In this document: in pieces, positions 61,906-64,000 of the stretch
Position numbering within the stretch: the first letter of the stretch is position 1
Layout of the letters: the number at the start of each line of letters is the position of its first letter
Assembly (NCBI GenBank): GCA_030425145.1
Contig: JAUHVK010000015.1
Coordinates: 1 to 64,000 of the forward strand
Source of the DNA: Alphaproteobacteria bacterium
GTDB lineage: Bacteria > Pseudomonadota > Alphaproteobacteria > Rhodobacterales > Rhodobacteraceae
Direction of reading: 5' to 3'
Length of the DNA: 64,000 nt
Made by a program: the position numbers and the translations under genes
The notes under the pieces: generated by a model
Database searches by the model: none
What the model saw: the letters and a program-made list of their open reading frames with translations, nothing else
Told to the model about the DNA's origin: nothing

Positions 61906-62873
61906 ATGTTGGCCTTTGCGTCGTGTTCCCGAAGCAGGGTGCCAATGGTACGGACCCAGACGGATTTGCGTTCGAACCAAGCTGAATCATGGGTTTTCCA
62001 TGCGTCGCGCAGGGCGTCGAGCAACGCGTTGTTTGCCGCCACCATCTCAACCTGTCGCCACAACTGCCAAGGCTGGAGCAGGGACCAGTCAGCCTCGTCG
62101 ATGCGACTATCGGGCAGGCGAAAATGAAATGTCGGGCGGGCGGCGGTCTTGTCTTGGATGTCGAACAGCTCGGCGAAAAGATCAGGCTCCGCGTGTTTGA
62201 AAAGGGGTAGTAGATCAAGGCTCAGATTGCGGCTTTGGATGTGGCTGCAGGCCATGCGCATCAGATCGGCAAGGCTGTCATAGCTGTTGTGCGCCAGTTT
62301 CGAAATCAGCGCCTGCGGCCATGCACCGATGAAAGGCATCATGCGTCGGGTCGTATCAACCTGTTCTTTCGCACGCAGCCATGGCTCAAGCAGGGCAAAT
62401 GCCGTGATCGTGTCCAGCGTGAATCTGTGGTCTGGCGACACGACCTCGGGGTTGAGGTGCACACCGAAGCCAAGAAACACGCCGCTGCGCGACCCCATCG
62501 CGCCAATGCGGCGCAGGCCGGTGCAGATGGTGTTGAACTCTTCAAGCTGTGCGCGACTGAGTGGAGGCGTGACCACCTCAACCGGGATCAGGCCGCGAAA
62601 CGCGTCCAGCCCTTCTTTCAGGAAAGGCAGGTCGTCGCGTTTGCGCAGGGTGATGTCCAATTCGACTTCGATGTCGCCAAACCGGGTGCCGGCGACCGTG
62701 ACACTGTGATCCCCGCGATCTGTAACCGTGCCGCCGAATTCCTTGGCGATCAGCGTTCCGGTTTCCAACTCGGTTGGTCCCGCAAATTCGATCTCAATAC
62801 CGCACAGGCGGTCTTTGCCATCTGAGGTCTGCTCAAAGGGCAAGGCGGGAAAGGTGGGATTGGTCTCGATCAT
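61902..62873 (-). CDS. Amidoligase_2 family (glutamine-synthetase-fold) amidoligase
   Basis: A 323-residue member of the COOH-NH2 ligase group predicted to form amide or peptide bonds with ATP. Glu27 and Glu29 (CGIEIEFAG), Glu69 and Glu71 (DIEVELDITL), EVVTPPL (99-105) and His139 (FGVHLNPE) match the metal and nucleotide-binding positions of the fold. Members occur with class I GATases in operons thought to make small amides or modify peptides; the substrate is unknown. The ATG follows the permease stop after one base. Confidence 0.87.
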   Translation of the reverse strand: MIETNPTFPALPFEQTSDGKDRLCGIEIEFAGPTELETGTLIAKEFGGTVTDRGDHSVTVAGTRFGDIEVELDITLRKRDDLPFLKEGLDAFRGLIPVEVVTPPLSRAQLEEFNTICTGLRRIGAMGSRSGVFLGFGVHLNPEVVSPDHRFTLDTITAFALLEPWLRAKEQVDTTRRMMPFIGAWPQALISKLAHNSYDSLADLMRMACSHIQSRNLSLDLLPLFKHAEPDLFAELFDIQDKTAARPTFHFRLPDSRIDEADWSLLQPWQLWRQVEMVAANNALLDALRDAWKTHDSAWFERKSVWVRTIGTLLREHDAKANI

Positions 62874-62874
62874 G

Positions 62875-63900
62875 TCACGCCTGTGTCGGAGCGAAGTCCG
62901 TTTCGGAGGGCTGCGTCGTTTCGGGTCCGTGGGCCATAAAGGCGGTGATCCAGACCAGAAGGGGAAGGGACACAATGCCGCCAATTGGCCCCCAGAGCCA
63001 GAGTCCGAACAGGATCGCCAGAAACACCACCAACGGGTTAAGTTGCAGCCGCTGGCCGACAAGGGTGGGTGTCGCGAATTGTGCTTCTGTCATGTTCAGC
63101 AGGAAATAGGCCACTGCCGGCAGCAGCGCGTAAGCGCCGTTGAATTCGGCAAAGCCAGCGACGCCAAGGGCCACGAGCAACATCACCGGACCGAGGTAGA
63201 GCACGAAGTTCAGGATGAACGCGGCGGCCCCCCAGAGGATGGGGTTCGGAAGCCCAATCGCGGTCATCGCGACAAAGACGGCAATGCCGAGGCCCGCATT
63301 GATCGCGGTGACGGTGACAAAGTAATGCGACACGGCCTTGTCGGCCTGCCGCAGGGATGTGCCCATGCCCTTGAAGGTCGCGTAAATTTCGTTCTGCGTT
63401 AAGGTGAAAAAAAAGAACGTGCCCGCAAAGGTCAACAGTTGTGCGGCAAAGTTCGGCGCTACAGAGAGCGCGTCCAAGAGGCTAGGCATCGCCTCCTCGA
63501 CTTCTTTGCCGTCCTCGGCCAGCGTCTGTTCCAGTTCGACCTGTACGGATTCCAGGCCCCGGATGGCGCGGCTGGCATCGATCACCCACCAGCGGATTTC
63601 GTCTTCGATGCGCGGCACCTGGCCGATCAGGTCCATCACGATCGGACCAAGACCGGCGATCAGAAGCATGGTCAGCGCGCCGACGAAAACGAGGCTGATG
63701 CTGGCGCTGACCGCACGCGGAACACCCAGCCGCGCCAGAAGGCGCATACCGGGGGCTGCGACGATGCCCACGATCAGGCCAAGCGATACAGGGGCCAGAA
63801 GCCCTTTGGCCAATTTCATGGCGGTGACGACCGCGACCAGAGCAACCAGCGCGATGCAGACTGTCTGGACGCGGCCGCGCAATGCAGAGTGAGCGAGCAT
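62875..63900 (-). CDS. AI-2E (PerM) family membrane permease
   Basis: A 341-residue protein with about eight helices and the PerM-type core (GLPNPILWGAAAFILNFVLYLGP, LNPLVVFLAILFGLWLWGPIGGIVSLPLLV). Family members export small molecules or act as sodium/proton antiporters. ATG MLAHSALRG is preferred over one 84 bases upstream, because it lies one base after the stop of another minus-strand frame, matching the coupling style of this operon. It may export or import the amidoligase substrate or product. Confidence 0.88.
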   Translation of the reverse strand: MLAHSALRGRVQTVCIALVALVAVVTAMKLAKGLLAPVSLGLIVGIVAAPGMRLLARLGVPRAVSASISLVFVGALTMLLIAGLGPIVMDLIGQVPRIEDEIRWWVIDASRAIRGLESVQVELEQTLAEDGKEVEEAMPSLLDALSVAPNFAAQLLTFAGTFFFFTLTQNEIYATFKGMGTSLRQADKAVSHYFVTVTAINAGLGIAVFVAMTAIGLPNPILWGAAAFILNFVLYLGPVMLLVALGVAGFAEFNGAYALLPAVAYFLLNMTEAQFATPTLVGQRLQLNPLVVFLAILFGLWLWGPIGGIVSLPLLVWITAFMAHGPETTQPSETDFAPTQA

Positions 63901-63901
63901 T

Positions 63902-64000
63902 TCAGGCGGTCTGCGATGTACCGGCAAACTCGGCCCGGGCTTCGCGGACGCCGGTTTCGACCGCTGCTTTGCCTTGGCGTTCAAGTTTTGCCAGTTCGTC
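63902..64000 (-). CDS. Partial upstream gene, C-terminus only
   Basis: The last 32 codons of a frame running off the window edge (DELAKLERQGKAAVETGVRE followed by AR-rich residues and a stop). Charged and probably helical. Its stop is one base before the AI-2E start, which argues it is a real coupled gene, but too little is visible to assign a family. Confidence 0.45.
   Translation of the reverse strand, partial: DELAKLERQGKAAVETGVREARAEFAGTSQTA

Noticed and set aside
1..64000. CRISPR arrays, insertion sequences, prophage genes
   Set aside because: No regularly spaced direct repeats, transposase motifs or phage structural genes were found.

Overview
The window is GC-rich, densely coded chromosomal DNA that looks like an alphaproteobacterium of the Rhodobacterales (Roseobacter/Rhodobacteraceae type). 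This is judged from gene content rather than a marker gene: a choline importer opposite betIBA, a GapR-type DUF2312 protein, two ScfR-like regulators, a fused FAD-oxidoreductase/SelD, TRAP and tripartite tricarboxylate transporters (TTT), and many ATGA-coupled genes. I see no insertion sequence, prophage, CRISPR array or rRNA. One tRNA gene (Thr, anticodon UGU) is present.

Layout. 0.3-6.2 kb: a HTH regulator with a histidine-kinase-like H-box, then a tightly coupled response regulator / small membrane protein / sodium-symporter-histidine kinase operon and an orphan FliM/FliN C-domain protein. 6.2-8.4 kb (minus): sulfide/persulfide operon (DUF442 protein, two YeeE half-permeases, metallo-beta-lactamase-fold persulfide dioxygenase type). 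8.5-15.2 kb: choline uptake (choXWV, minus) and choline-to-glycine betaine oxidation (betIBA, plus), with a palindromic BetI-type operator between them. 15.5-19.8 kb: a Pqi-type MCE lipid-transport operon with PqiA split into two genes and an oversized PqiB carrying 108-residue tandem repeats. 19.8-23.0 kb: convergent selU and selD (fused), enough for selenouridine tRNA modification.

23.2-36.8 kb: a carboxylate or sugar-acid catabolic region with an ScfR-like regulator, TTT transporter tctCBA, an oxalyl-CoA-synthetase-like ligase, a ketopantoate-reductase-family enzyme, RidA, an IlvD/Edd dehydratase, an SDR and a TRAP transporter. 36.9-41.0 kb: RND efflux pair behind a TetR-type palindrome. 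41.0-44.6 kb: quinone oxidoreductase, tRNA-Thr, two poorly characterised proteins, GapR-like protein. 44.6-50.5 kb: a crotonase/3-hydroxyacyl-CoA dehydrogenase fusion with altered active sites, gap, a BhcR-like IclR regulator, divergent metF/metR, and csp. 50.8-58.7 kb: ArsC-like reductase, MsbA-like exporter coupled to a phosphatase, two PLP aminotransferases, lolCD. 58.8-64.0 kb: DUF3047 protein, small transporter, lipoprotein cytochrome c, two small proteins, and a coupled operon of AI-2E permease, Amidoligase_2 and class I glutamine-amidotransferase-like hydrolase.

The strongest leads for something not fully described are the amidoligase / amidohydrolase / permease operon at the right end, the repeat-bearing PqiB with split PqiA, the crotonase-dehydrogenase fusion lacking textbook catalytic residues, and the cytosolic HTH regulator with an H-box. 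All three substrate-binding-protein/permease junctions (cho, tct, dct) carry a GC-rich hairpin that could set transporter stoichiometry.
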